Assembly: GCA_021739765.1 (NCBI GenBank)
Contig: JAIPBD010000004.1
Coordinates: 124,001 to 188,000 of the forward strand
Direction: 5' to 3'
Length of the DNA: 64,000 nucleotides
From: Melioribacteraceae bacterium
Lineage (GTDB): Bacteria; Bacteroidota; Ignavibacteria; Ignavibacteriales; Melioribacteraceae
In this document: positions 50,210 to 60,119 of the stretch, piece by piece
How the letters are laid out: each line of letters starts with the position of its first letter
How positions within the stretch are numbered: position 1 is the stretch's first letter
Position numbers and translations under genes: made by a program
The notes under the pieces: model-generated
Database searches by the model: none
The model's input: only the letters and a program-made list of their open reading frames with translations
Told to the model about the DNA's origin: nothing

Positions 50210-51556
50210 TCAGAATAAAATTCCAGCCAAAGTTGCGGTCATTAATGTGGCCAATGTTCCACCGATAACAGCTTTGATTCCTAAGCTTGCGAGGTCACTT
50301 CTTCGTTCGGGCGCTAACGGGGAAATCCCGCCAATTTGGATTGCAATTGAGCTGAGATTAGCAAAACCGCATAACGCGTAAGTTGCCATTAAAATAGCTT
50401 TTTCATTTATAAGATTTTTAGCCGCGATTAAATTTCCCATATCCAAATAGGCTACAAACTCATTCAAAACAACTTTGGTCCCGATCAAACTGCCGAATTC
50501 GAGCGCATTCTCCCAAGGGACACCTATTCCGAATGCTAAGTATTGAAGGCCGAGTCCGAGTAATAGCTGCATATTTAACGGTTGGTTATAAGCCTCGAAT
50601 AAGATTGTATTTAATCCCGTTAAATCACCGGTAAATTCCAAAAGATTATTAACAAGCGCGATTAAAGCGATAAACGCAACAAGCATTGCGGCAACATTCA
50701 GTGACAATTTCAGACCGTCCGAAGCTCCGACTGCCGCAGATTCAATAACATTTGAGGCATTTTTTTCGACACTAATTTTTACCGAACCTTTAGTTTCGGG
50801 CGTTCCCGTTTCGGGAAATATTATTTTCGAAATTACCAGTGCTGCGGGAGCAGCCATTACACTGGCGCTTAAAAGGTGAGTTGCAAAAATTAATCTCGCT
50901 TCATTTAATCCAAGTCCCATCGATTCTGCGTATGATTGTCCTAAAATTTGAATATAAGCGGCCATAACACCGCCCGCGATTGTTGCCATTCCACCGGTCA
51001 TAATAGTCATCAATTCGGATTTTGTCATTCCTTTCAAATATGGTTTAATCATCAGTGGTGCTTCAGTTTGACCAACAAATATGTTAGCCGTACAAGAAAG
51101 TGACTCAGCGCCACTCGTTCCCATTAATTTGGACATTACCCAGGCCATACCTTGAACAATTTTCTGCATTACTCCGAGATAATATAAAATTGACATCAAA
51201 CTGGCGAAGAAAATTATAGTCGGTAAAACTTGGAACGCGAAAAACATTCCCAAACTTCCTTCGCTTCCTGGACTTTTGGCAAGATCACCGAATACGAATG
51301 TCGCGCCTTCGGTTGTATAATTAAGAACTAAAACAAAGAAACTGCTAATCCATGTAAAAAATGCTTTCGGCCAACCGAGAGGGGAGAAATATTGAGCGAG
51401 GTTATCACCTTTCATAATAAAAATTGCAAAGAAGAACTGAATGGATAATCCGGTTCCAACCAACCTCCAATTTATTTTGCTTTTATTATTCGAAAGTAAA
51501 TATGCTATACCGAGCAAAATTACAATTCCTAAAAGACCATGTAACACATCAAGCAT
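50210..51556 (-). CDS. Concentrative nucleoside transporter (CNT/NupC family)
   Basis: The 448-residue inner-membrane transporter has many hydrophobic segments and the CNT signatures FVGQTEAPLMIKPYL, MTGGMATIAGGVMAAY and GVPWENALEFGSLIGTK. It imports nucleosides with an ion gradient, feeding the cytidine deaminase, thymidine kinase and phosphorylase beside it. The CNT ending YALCGFANLSSIAIQIGG is present. Confidence 0.95.
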   Translation of the reverse strand: MLDVLHGLLGIVILLGIAYLLSNNKSKINWRLVGTGLSIQFFFAIFIMKGDNLAQYFSPLGWPKAFFTWISSFFVLVLNYTTEGATFVFGDLAKSPGSEGSLGMFFAFQVLPTIIFFASLMSILYYLGVMQKIVQGMAWVMSKLMGTSGAESLSCTANIFVGQTEAPLMIKPYLKGMTKSELMTIMTGGMATIAGGVMAAYIQILGQSYAESMGLGLNEARLIFATHLLSASVMAAPAALVISKIIFPETGTPETKGSVKISVEKNASNVIESAAVGASDGLKLSLNVAAMLVAFIALIALVNNLLEFTGDLTGLNTILFEAYNQPLNMQLLLGLGLQYLAFGIGVPWENALEFGSLIGTKVVLNEFVAYLDMGNLIAAKNLINEKAILMATYALCGFANLSSIAIQIGGISPLAPERRSDLASLGIKAVIGGTLATLMTATLAGILF

Positions 51557-51580
51557 AAATTTGATCTCCGATTAATAGAG

Positions 51581-52147
51581 TTAGGGAATGTAATGACATT
51601 TTCTGCATCTTGCTTCGTAACTATCCGCCGCACCTACAAGCACTTTTTCTTTGGATTGAACCAATCTTTGTGTTCTGTTCGCGGGATTGCCGCAAACAAC
51701 ACAAATTGCCAATGTTTTTGTGATATATTCGGAAATTGTCAATAAATCAGCCATTGGACCAAAAGGTTCGGCTTTGTAATCTTGATCGAGGCCGGCAATA
51801 ATTACTCTTCTGCCTTCATCGGCAAGTTTCTGAGCGACGGAGATAATTCCGGAGTCGAAAAATTGGGCTTCATCAATTCCGATCACTTGCGCGTTATTCG
51901 ATTGTTGTAGTATTTCATCGCTTCGTTTTACTAAAACGGAGGGAAGAGATTGTTTGCTGTGAGAGACAATATTCTGCTTTGAATAACGAATATCTATCTC
52001 AGGTTTGAAAGTTTTTACAGTCAATTTCGCGATTTCGGCACGGCGTAGTCTTCGAATTAATTCTTCGGTTTTTCCGCTGAACATACATCCGGCGATCACT
52101 TCTATCCAGCCGGTTTCTATTGGCATTGAGTGTGGTCTAAATTCCAT
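51581..52147 (-). CDS. tdk: Thymidine kinase (type II)
   Basis: The 188-residue enzyme phosphorylates thymidine. It has the P-loop [11 protein letters not shown], the IDEAQFF catalytic region and a zinc site from CVVC and CRKC. Length is usual for bacterial type II kinases. The stop of cdd lies 5 bp upstream, so the genes are co-transcribed. Confidence 0.95.
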   Translation of the reverse strand: MEFRPHSMPIETGWIEVIAGCMFSGKTEELIRRLRRAEIAKLTVKTFKPEIDIRYSKQNIVSHSKQSLPSVLVKRSDEILQQSNNAQVIGIDEAQFFDSGIISVAQKLADEGRRVIIAGLDQDYKAEPFGPMADLLTISEYITKTLAICVVCGNPANRTQRLVQSKEKVLVGAADSYEARCRKCHYIP

Positions 52148-52152
52148 ATTTC

Positions 52153-52545
52153 CTATAAAAATGATTCATCGAAAGAGAGTGGTAACAACGATTTTAACTT
52201 TTCTACTTGCGTATTTCCATGTTTATCGAACATAATTACCTCAAGCTCCGGTCCGCACATTTCCATCAGAACTTGCCGGCATGCACCGCATGGAGTAATT
52301 ATTTTCTCAGAATCACTTGTAATGGCAATTGCTCGAAATTTTCGCGCACCTTTTAGATAAGCCTCGAAAACTGCTGTCCGCTCAGCGCAAAGTGTTAAAC
52401 TGTATGATGAGTTTTCGATGTTTGTACCGAGGTGAATATTACCTTTTTCATCTAATAAAGCGGCTCCGACTCTAAATTTAGAGTATGGAGAATATGACAA
52501 ATTTTTCGCCTCTTCCGCTTTCTTTAAAAGTTGTTCGTTTTTCAT
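52153..52545 (-). CDS. cdd: Cytidine deaminase
   Basis: The enzyme converts cytidine to uridine. The longer open frame adds 17 hydrophobic residues, but the family start is [30 protein letters not shown], so I start at 52545, giving 130 residues. The zinc site is C-A-E ([10 protein letters not shown]) and PCGACRQVL. It leads the cdd-tdk-nupC-phosphorylase run. The 120-bp region between it and the upstream glycosyltransferase (52546-52665) holds nothing I recognise. Confidence 0.94.
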   Translation of the reverse strand: MKNEQLLKKAEEAKNLSYSPYSKFRVGAALLDEKGNIHLGTNIENSSYSLTLCAERTAVFEAYLKGARKFRAIAITSDSEKIITPCGACRQVLMEMCGPELEVIMFDKHGNTQVEKLKSLLPLSFDESFL

Positions 52546-52665
52546 AAAACACCAAAAAATTGAACTAAAAAATAGACCTTTAAGAATTGAATTCAAAGGG
52601 AAAGGGGATAATAGCTGTTCATAAAAGTAGAAAGAATTGATCGATGAATTCTATGTTTATTTTTA

Positions 52666-53748
52666 CTATTTCCACACAATACTTTTTGTTCTTGAATTCC
52701 AATAGTTGACAACAAGCAAAATTTCATAAAGAAATGAAAATGTGAAAATTTGCGTGAATGAGAATCTTAAATTGAATTCCTTTTCAAATCGTTTACCGGA
52801 CTGAATATCTATCAATATTTTAAGCAGAGTCGGAATAACAAAAAACGGATGAAAAAAGGAGAATAGGAACGAGCAAGCGAAAACTATATTTAATATATGC
52901 CATATTGCCAAGAACAGTTTAACTTTTGTTGAGTAACGGGCTGAAGTGGAAACGTGCCGTGATCTTTGTTTTAAGTAAGAATTTAATCGTTTAGGGGGTT
53001 CGCTTACCGCAAATGCGGAGGTATTTGTGAATGCGTTTATGTTGTACTTCGCTTGAATAAATTTTTGAAGGAGCAAATCGTCATCACCGCTTTTGTATTT
53101 GTAAAGATCTTGATAACCATTCACAGCGAGAAAAGCTGATTTTCTAAATCCAAAACTACGGGATGCGGCAGAATAAGGAATTCCGAGGTTAGCAGCCGCA
53201 AATGTTATAATATGATTTCGCATATTTTCAAAGCAAAAATACAATTGCATAAAAGTAGATTCAGGGTTACACCAATAAGGCGCGCAACCAATTACTACAT
53301 CATTTGCCTCAAACATTTGGGAGAATGTATTTAACCAGTTTGAACCATAAGTGCAATCCGCGTCAGTAAACACAATTAAATCGAACCGGGATTCAGAGAT
53401 TCCATAATCGAGGGCATATTTTTTGCCGAAATTGCCTATATAATTTGATTTTAAAACACGAAAGTGGTTTATCCTGGAAGTGTAATTTCGTAATAATTCA
53501 AAAGTATTATCGGATGAATTATCATCCACGAAAATTGCCTCGAATTTATCAGCCGGATAATCTAAATTGGCTAAGGAGTTAATCAAATTTTCAATGTTTC
53601 CCGACTCGTTTTTAAGCGAAACGACGATCGAAATTGATTTAAGATTTTGATTATCTATTACAGGAATTACAGACTTTCTAAATGAGACCAGCAATCTCAA
53701 ATAGAATATCAGAAAAAAAAAACAAATTATAGATACGACGGTGATCAA
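52666..53748 (-). CDS. Membrane-bound family 2 glycosyltransferase
   Basis: The 360-residue protein starts with a hydrophobic anchor, then a GT-A domain: ISIVVSLKNESGNIENLI, FVDDNSSDNT and the DADC metal motif, plus GDDDLLLQKF and the QRSRHV (Q..RW-like) acceptor motif. Two or three membrane segments follow at the C-terminus. Such enzymes add sugars to membrane lipids or polysaccharides; donor and acceptor are unknown. It diverges from the protease gene. Confidence 0.88.
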   Translation of the reverse strand: MITVVSIICFFFLIFYLRLLVSFRKSVIPVIDNQNLKSISIVVSLKNESGNIENLINSLANLDYPADKFEAIFVDDNSSDNTFELLRNYTSRINHFRVLKSNYIGNFGKKYALDYGISESRFDLIVFTDADCTYGSNWLNTFSQMFEANDVVIGCAPYWCNPESTFMQLYFCFENMRNHIITFAAANLGIPYSAASRSFGFRKSAFLAVNGYQDLYKYKSGDDDLLLQKFIQAKYNINAFTNTSAFAVSEPPKRLNSYLKQRSRHVSTSARYSTKVKLFLAIWHILNIVFACSFLFSFFHPFFVIPTLLKILIDIQSGKRFEKEFNLRFSFTQIFTFSFLYEILLVVNYWNSRTKSIVWK

Positions 53749-53801
53749 TGCTTCATTGGCGGATTATTTATATTTTGTTGCTTAAAATAAACGATTAATA
53801 G

Positions 53802-56800
53802 ATGAAATACACATTCAGAATTTTACTGCTTATAATTATTCTCGCAATATCGGAGCATCCGACTTTTGCTCAATTATCAAAACCCGGAATGCCGCGTACC
53901 ATCAAGCACGAAAGCTTGAAGATTCCTTCCACGATTTCCCGAAAAATATTACCGCAATTTGATGTTGATAAATTGATAGAAGAGGACAAAAGGGAGCAAT
54001 TAAAAGGTGTACCGTTTCGATTTGGAAATCCTATCAACGTTGATTTTACATTGCAAAATTCAGGTAAATGGGAAAACGTTGAAAAAGGAAAAGTATGGAG
54101 ATTGAAAATCCAATCGGATGAAGCATTTACTTTAAACTTGATATTCAGAAAATATAGAATTCCGAAGGGAGCAGAGTTGTTTGTTTTTAATCCTGAAACG
54201 AATTCTGTACTGGGAGCATTTTCCTCAGCGAACAATAAGGAGCACGGGAAATTCGCTACGGGATTAGTAAAAGGTGATTATTTGATTCTGGAGTATTTTG
54301 AACCGAATAATGCGGAATTTATCGGGCAGATTGAAATTTCGAAAGTTATTCACGGATATGTCAACATTTTCAATCAAAATTTTGATGTTTTGGATTTTGG
54401 AGACGCGGGTGATTGTAATGTTAATATAAATTGTGAAGAAGGCGCGGACTGGCAGATTGAGAAACGGTCTGTTATGATGATTTTAGCCCAGGACAACTCA
54501 CGAATTTGCACGGGAGCAATGATCAACAATGCAAGAGTTGATTTAACCCCGTATTTGCTTACCGGTTATCATTGCTTCAATGATCCGACAGAGGTTGAAA
54601 CTTGGGTTTATATGTTTAATTATGAAAGTGAATCATGTGAAAATGTGGAAGGCTCAACTGACTACGTACTGCAAGGTTCATCCTTAGTTGCCTCCAATAT
54701 TGAATCCGATTTTGCTTTGGTTCTTTTGGATGAGCCTCCGCCGGATAGTTTTAACGTACATTTTGCGGGATGGAATAGCGAAGAAATAAATTCTAATCAT
54801 CATGTTATAATTCATCATCCCGATGGCGACATAAAAAAAATAAGCATTGACGCTGATACTTTGCGCTCGGTTGATTGGGAAGGGGATTTTCCCGGATCAC
54901 ATTGGGAGATTAGCAATTGGGAAGTTGGAACTACTGAAAAGGGGTCTTCCGGAGCACCAATATTCGACGAAAAACATAGGATTATTGGTCAACTTCACGG
55001 CGGCGAAGCGTCATGTACTAACAATGCGTGGGATTCGTTCGGCAAGTTTTCGTACTCCTGGGATCATTCAAATTCACCGACGCTTCGTTTAAAAGATTGG
55101 CTTGATCCCGACAATTCAGGAATTACATTCTTAGACGGCTGGGATCCTTCTTTGGGAAAACGAGACTCTATTTCACCAACTGAAATAACAGATCTGCAAA
55201 TTTTAGATTCTACAAGTAATGGATTTGTTTTTTCTTGGACCGCACCGTTTGATACAACATTCGGAGGAGTTAGAGGATATGATTTGCGTTATTCCTTAAA
55301 TCCAATTGAAAATAATGAAGACTTTAATGCCGCATCGCAGTATAGAATTGTTGATTTTCCGGCTGATTCAGGAGAAACCGAAAATTTTACAATAACCGGA
55401 TTTGAGCCAGATGAACGATATTATTTCAAAATTTTATCTTATGATCGGTGGGGAAATAAATCCGTGCTTTCTAATTCCGTTCAGGCAAAAACTCTCTCTA
55501 ATCCGTTAATTTCAGTTTCTAAGGATTCTTTGTCTTTTTTGGTGAAATCAGGCGATTCGGTTAAAGACTCAATTTCTATTTCAAATATAAGTCTTGAAAA
55601 ATCAACTTTGGAAATTGAAGTTTACTACTCGAACACTTTTGAAAATTCACAAAGTATTAATCCAAACATTCATTTAAAAGCAAAGGAATCTATCTACGCG
55701 AAGAGCGAAAATGTTTCAAATAATGGAATACTGAATTTGGGCGGACCCGACCAATTTGGATATCGATGGTTCGACTCAAATGAAGAAGGAATAGATTATG
55801 AATGGATTGATATTTCCAATACCGGAAATATAATTTCATTCAGTAACAAAGATGACGGATATTCTGATTCATTGTCACTCGGTTTCAGTTTCCCTTTTTA
55901 CGGCAATGAATACACCGGGTTTTGGATACTTTCTAACGGTTTAATCACATTTGAGAATTACACCAAAGACACTTATAACAACAGATCAATTCCAAATTCG
56001 GCGGTTCCTAATAATCTGATCTCACCACTTTGGGATGACCTATCGGGAGTAGATTCGGGCAAAGTATACTTTTACTCAGATGAAAGATATACGATTGTTC
56101 AATTTGTCAATTGGAATAAATACAGTGTTGTTGCTCCGGCACCGGGTGAATTTGAATTCCAAGTGATTCTTTATCCGAATGGAGAAATTAGATTTAACTA
56201 CAAAAAAGTAATCGGATTAAGTAACGAAGCGACAGTCGGAATTGAAAATTCTGACGGAACCGATGGATTGTTAGTCGCATATAATACTGCTTACCTTGAT
56301 TCAAATCTGACCGTGAAATTACTAAAAATCCCGGAATGGCTAAGTTTTGAAGGCGTTAACGGTTATATTCGCGAAAATTCTGATTTGGTTTTGGTTCTGA
56401 ATATTTCCTCTAAGGATTTGGCGGTTGGGAAGTATAAAATGAATTTATTCATCGACCACAACGATAATACGAAAGGGGAAATCGTAATTCCCGTTTCTTT
56501 GGAAGTCGTTGATAGCATTACTTCTATCGAAGATCAACTCCCAACAAAGTTCACATTAGAGCAAAATTACCCAAATCCGTTTAATCCGGAAACCGTGATT
56601 TCATTTACAATTCCCACTGAAGAAGGCGAATACAAATTTGATGGTTATGTTTCTCTGAAAATTTATGATGTGTTGGGAAACGAAATTAAAACTTTGTTAA
56701 ATGAACAAAAATCACCCGGAAAATATAGTGTAAAATTTGATGCGGGCAGATTCGCAAGTGGCATATATTTTTACAAAATAGACTATAATCACCATTCTGA

Positions 56801-56828
56801 GATTAAAAAGATGATTCTGATGAAATAG
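53802..56828 (+). CDS. T9SS-exported serine protease, lysyl-endopeptidase-like
   Basis: The 1,008-residue protein has a signal peptide (cut after about residue 24, FAQ), a pro-region and a trypsin-fold domain (about 210-450). The triad is His 257 (TGYHCF), Asp 303 (ESDFALVLL) and Ser 383 (KGSSGAPIF). The following IIGQLHGGEASC matches Achromobacter protease I-type lysyl endopeptidases. Next come an Fn3 domain (about 463-560), a beta-rich segment with the FPFYGNEYTGFWILSNG motif, and a T9SS domain (EQNYPNPFNP, ending KKMILMK). Lys specificity is inferred. It is 6 bp before a T9SS carboxypeptidase. Confidence 0.92.
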   Translation: MKYTFRILLLIIILAISEHPTFAQLSKPGMPRTIKHESLKIPSTISRKILPQFDVDKLIEEDKREQLKGVPFRFGNPINVDFTLQNSGKWENVEKGKVWRLKIQSDEAFTLNLIFRKYRIPKGAELFVFNPETNSVLGAFSSANNKEHGKFATGLVKGDYLILEYFEPNNAEFIGQIEISKVIHGYVNIFNQNFDVLDFGDAGDCNVNINCEEGADWQIEKRSVMMILAQDNSRICTGAMINNARVDLTPYLLTGYHCFNDPTEVETWVYMFNYESESCENVEGSTDYVLQGSSLVASNIESDFALVLLDEPPPDSFNVHFAGWNSEEINSNHHVIIHHPDGDIKKISIDADTLRSVDWEGDFPGSHWEISNWEVGTTEKGSSGAPIFDEKHRIIGQLHGGEASCTNNAWDSFGKFSYSWDHSNSPTLRLKDWLDPDNSGITFLDGWDPSLGKRDSISPTEITDLQILDSTSNGFVFSWTAPFDTTFGGVRGYDLRYSLNPIENNEDFNAASQYRIVDFPADSGETENFTITGFEPDERYYFKILSYDRWGNKSVLSNSVQAKTLSNPLISVSKDSLSFLVKSGDSVKDSISISNISLEKSTLEIEVYYSNTFENSQSINPNIHLKAKESIYAKSENVSNNGILNLGGPDQFGYRWFDSNEEGIDYEWIDISNTGNIISFSNKDDGYSDSLSLGFSFPFYGNEYTGFWILSNGLITFENYTKDTYNNRSIPNSAVPNNLISPLWDDLSGVDSGKVYFYSDERYTIVQFVNWNKYSVVAPAPGEFEFQVILYPNGEIRFNYKKVIGLSNEATVGIENSDGTDGLLVAYNTAYLDSNLTVKLLKIPEWLSFEGVNGYIRENSDLVLVLNISSKDLAVGKYKMNLFIDHNDNTKGEIVIPVSLEVVDSITSIEDQLPTKFTLEQNYPNPFNPETVISFTIPTEEGEYKFDGYVSLKIYDVLGNEIKTLLNEQKSPGKYSVKFDAGRFASGIYFYKIDYNHHSEIKKMILMK

Positions 56829-56861
56829 GATTTAATGTCTTTTCTAACTATAATTGATGGC

Positions 56862-58568
56862 ATGTGTATCAAAAACTTATTCATATTAATAATTTTTCAT
56901 TTCACCGTTTCGCCGATTTTCGGGCAGGTCTTAACCAAAGATTACTTCGATAAAAATGTGGAAATCTACCTAAAACTTTCCGACAAAAACAAATCACAAC
57001 TAGAATGGATAAATAATCATATTTCGCTTGATCACCCTAAGGCGGATGGTATTTACGCCTATGCAAATTATGATGGATATAAATTTTTGATTGAAAACGA
57101 GATTAAGTTTGAAATACTAAAACGTCCATCCATGCTCAAGCCGATACGCGTTTCCGATAATATTGATTCTGTGATGAACTGGAACGTTTACCCGAGGTAT
57201 CAGACTTACCTCGAACTGATGTATAAATTTGCTTCCGATTACCCAAATCTTTGTAAAGTTATTGATGCCGGCGAAACAATTGAAGGGAGAAAAATTATTT
57301 TCGCAATAATTAGCGATAGTGTAAACAGTAAGGAGAATGAACCCCAAGTTATGTACTCTTCAACAATGCATGGGGATGAGACAACGGGATATGTGTTAAT
57401 GCTTAGATTGATCGATTATTTATTGAAAAACTATAACTCAGATTCTCTGAGTACAAAACTTGTCAAGAATTTAGAGATTTGGATCAATCCTTTAGCAAAT
57501 CCGGACGGCACTTATTTTGTTTCCGATACAACAATAAACGGCGCGAGAAGGTATAATTATTTTGGATATGATCTTAATAGAAATTTTCCCGATCCGGTGT
57601 TCGGAGTCAATCAAAACGAACAATTAGAAACGAAAATAATGAGAGGAATTCTGGAGGAGAACAATTTTGTTCTTTCGGCAAATTTTCACGGTGGCGTTGA
57701 AGTTATAAATTATCCGTGGGATAGATGGGAAGAAGGACACCCTGATTCACTTTGGTTCGCGCTGATTTCCCGGAAATATGCTGATACTGCGCAGACTTAT
57801 TCAACAAAAAATTATCTGGTAGATTATGATAACGGTATAACAAATGGTTTTAAGTGGACTCAAATAATTGGGGGAAGGCAAGATTATCAAGATTATTTCA
57901 ATGATGGGCGTGAAACCACAATTGAATTGGATGCTACCAAAACTACTCCCGAAAACGAATTAAACGACTTATGGAATTTTAATTACCGCTCGCTGCTTCA
58001 ATATCTGGAGCAGTCATTATTTGGTTTGAGTGGAACGGTAAAAGACAAAAACGGACTTCCACTTTCAGCGGAAATTCAAATTTCAGGCGATCAGAATTAT
58101 TCTACTTCTGTTAATGCTGATTCAAATTCCGGATTGTTTCGGAAAATGTTATTCCCGGGTGAGTATAAAGTGATAATCGTTTCTGACGGATTCGATTCAC
58201 TTGAAATTGAAAACGTAAAAATCTCTGCAGATTCACTCACTAAACTAAGCATAGAACTTGATCGGGAAGGAACAACATTCGTGTCTGATAATGGTATTAA
58301 CTCCAATCGAATAAATCTTTATCAGAATTATCCGAATCCATTTAACCCGAAGACACAAATTGAATTCGATTTGAACACCGCACAATTCATTTCAATCAAG
58401 ATTTATGATTCAATCGGGAATGAGCTAGACACAATTTTGGATGATTTTAAAGCCGCGGGAACACACAGAATTATATTTGACGCTTCGGATTATCCCTCAG
58501 GAGTATATTTTTACAAATTAGGATATGGTAAATATTCCCAAGTTAGGAAAATGATTCTAATCAAATGA
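56862..58568 (+). CDS. T9SS-exported M14 zinc carboxypeptidase
   Basis: I prefer the ATG at 56862 (568 residues), which gives a standard signal peptide (CIKNLFILIIFHF...GQ); the ATG at 56835 adds nine residues and lies 6 bp after the protease stop. The M14 zinc site is MHGDE (His and Glu, codons at 57369-57380) plus the later NFHGG His, and the catalytic Glu is in TIELDATK (codon 57924). A carboxypeptidase regulatory-like beta domain follows (from about 58023), then the T9SS domain (YQNYPNPFNP, ending RKMILIK). It probably trims peptides made by the upstream protease. Confidence 0.92.
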   Translation: MCIKNLFILIIFHFTVSPIFGQVLTKDYFDKNVEIYLKLSDKNKSQLEWINNHISLDHPKADGIYAYANYDGYKFLIENEIKFEILKRPSMLKPIRVSDNIDSVMNWNVYPRYQTYLELMYKFASDYPNLCKVIDAGETIEGRKIIFAIISDSVNSKENEPQVMYSSTMHGDETTGYVLMLRLIDYLLKNYNSDSLSTKLVKNLEIWINPLANPDGTYFVSDTTINGARRYNYFGYDLNRNFPDPVFGVNQNEQLETKIMRGILEENNFVLSANFHGGVEVINYPWDRWEEGHPDSLWFALISRKYADTAQTYSTKNYLVDYDNGITNGFKWTQIIGGRQDYQDYFNDGRETTIELDATKTTPENELNDLWNFNYRSLLQYLEQSLFGLSGTVKDKNGLPLSAEIQISGDQNYSTSVNADSNSGLFRKMLFPGEYKVIIVSDGFDSLEIENVKISADSLTKLSIELDREGTTFVSDNGINSNRINLYQNYPNPFNPKTQIEFDLNTAQFISIKIYDSIGNELDTILDDFKAAGTHRIIFDASDYPSGVYFYKLGYGKYSQVRKMILIK

Positions 58569-58805
58569 TTATTTGAGCTTACCAACCAGCCATATTAGAA
58601 ATATCGCTCCAACCGTTGCGGTAACGATTGATCCAATAAAACCATAACTTGCCAAGCCGATTAGGCCGAATAAAAATCCTCCGATAAATGCTCCGGCGAT
58701 CCCAAGAGCCAAATTCCCGAGAAGTCCGAAACCTTTTCCTTTCATTATTTTACCAGCGAGGAATCCTGCAATCAAGCCGATTACCAAAAAATATAAAAAG
58801 TCCAT
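58569..58805 (-). CDS. GlsB/YeaQ/YmgE-family small membrane protein
   Basis: The 78-residue protein has three hydrophobic, glycine-rich segments (IGLIAGFLAGKIMKGKGFG, LGIAGAFIGG, IGSIVTATVGAIFLIWL) typical of the transglycosylase-associated (YeaQ/YmgE) family, often stress-induced. The start at 58805 has GAGGG at good spacing; a GTG-like extension to 58817 is unlikely. Its stop abuts the carboxypeptidase stop (convergent). Confidence 0.88.
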   Translation of the reverse strand: MDFLYFLVIGLIAGFLAGKIMKGKGFGLLGNLALGIAGAFIGGFLFGLIGLASYGFIGSIVTATVGAIFLIWLVGKLK

Positions 58806-58806
58806 A

Positions 58807-60027
58807 TTAACCCTCAAATCGTGGATTTACAATATTGTTATAAATTGAACCAAATGTGTAAGAAAATCCTACACGCCCCCAAAACTCAAATGAAGTTTCA
58901 AGTTCCTTTTGCCGCAACAAGACTTCATCAATTGACGCGTTGGAACGGGGAAGTGTAATTTGGTCGTGAATTCTTGAACCACCAAAATATATATCCAAAT
59001 CAAGCCCTTTGTAAACTTTAATTTCGAAATCCGCATAAAGCTGGACTCTATTTTTCGCAAAATCTTCAAACAAATTATGATACGATAATGAAATGTCGAT
59101 TTCTCCCCAGGGCTGATTGTATTCCATAATTAATTCGATTTCCTGCTTGGATAAATACTCGGCGGATTTTAGAAAAATTGTCTGTTCGTAATAATCATTG
59201 TGTTTAAAAAATATTTTGTACTGCAATTTGAATTGTTTACTGCTTGATTCCGAATAGGGGTAAAAATTGTATTCGATTCCCGGACCCGTCGAGAGCGCGA
59301 GTCGGGTATTTTGATAAGTTGAACTCCAGCTGTAAAACCAATAACCGAGTGACCAGTGACTATCAATTGAACGAATCGCGCTCGAACTGATATTCTGGCT
59401 CCGGGATACATTTTTTATGTTTTCAGCTTCAAATTCAAAATTACTTTCTTCGTAACTATTTCCAAAATTGAATTGGAATTTCCAATCTTCCGTTGTTTTT
59501 CCGATACTGAAATTTCCATACAAACTAAAATCGTTCTGTGATTCCTGACCACTGAAATAAGTGTTCAAACTTGTTCGAAAAACCCAGCTATTCCATGGGT
59601 CATCGACAATTTCTATGGTTTCATTGGAACCGTTAAAATCGATTGTTATATCCTCGGCAATTGGTGAGGCCGAAATAAAGCGCATTAATCCAATTTTGGT
59701 GTACTTAACTAATTTCTTACGAATATCATCATCAGTATCGATTTCTGTTGTGTTAACTTTAATCGTATCGTTGACGCCCGCAAATTCATTTCGACCGATA
59801 AAATTGAGATAATAAATACTTCCCGAACCGCCGGTATTTTCGTGCAAAACTAAGAGATGAATATCAGCGTCATTTCTATCCCTAACATGATCTACAAATT
59901 TTATCTCTTCGCGAAAAAAAGTATGGTCGCAGAAATCGCAATCAAGATAAAATCTAATTTTATTATTACCGTTTTGAGCAATGACAAGTGAGCTTACAAA
60001 CAAGAAGAAGAAAAATTTAGAAAACAT
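58807..60027 (-). CDS. Outer-membrane beta-barrel-like protein, unknown function
   Basis: The 406-residue protein starts with a signal peptide (about 18 residues, ending VIAQ). Residues about 25-110 form a soluble domain with DCDFCDHTFFREEI and HVRDRNDADIHLLV. After about residue 145 the chain alternates polar and aromatic residues in repeated strands (FRTSLNTYFSG, FGYWFY-like pairs), as in a barrel, and ends in GFSYTFGSIYNN. I do not recognise a named family, though I recall the DCDFC and RDRNDADIH patterns from other Bacteroidota and Acidobacteria proteins. The stop overlaps the leader of the small membrane-protein gene. Confidence 0.72.
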   Translation of the reverse strand: MFSKFFFFLFVSSLVIAQNGNNKIRFYLDCDFCDHTFFREEIKFVDHVRDRNDADIHLLVLHENTGGSGSIYYLNFIGRNEFAGVNDTIKVNTTEIDTDDDIRKKLVKYTKIGLMRFISASPIAEDITIDFNGSNETIEIVDDPWNSWVFRTSLNTYFSGQESQNDFSLYGNFSIGKTTEDWKFQFNFGNSYEESNFEFEAENIKNVSRSQNISSSAIRSIDSHWSLGYWFYSWSSTYQNTRLALSTGPGIEYNFYPYSESSSKQFKLQYKIFFKHNDYYEQTIFLKSAEYLSKQEIELIMEYNQPWGEIDISLSYHNLFEDFAKNRVQLYADFEIKVYKGLDLDIYFGGSRIHDQITLPRSNASIDEVLLRQKELETSFEFWGRVGFSYTFGSIYNNIVNPRFEG

Positions 60028-60119
60028 GAACTGGAACTCCGGATTGGAAAAATAACAACCATAAAAATAACAATTATCATAGATAAGATTTCGGAATTAT
60101 GATCAAATCAAAATGGTGT

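Noticed and set aside
52546-52596. Signal-peptide-like extension of cytidine deaminase
   Set aside because: The enzyme is cytoplasmic and the family start is at the internal ATG; the extension is an accident of the open frame.
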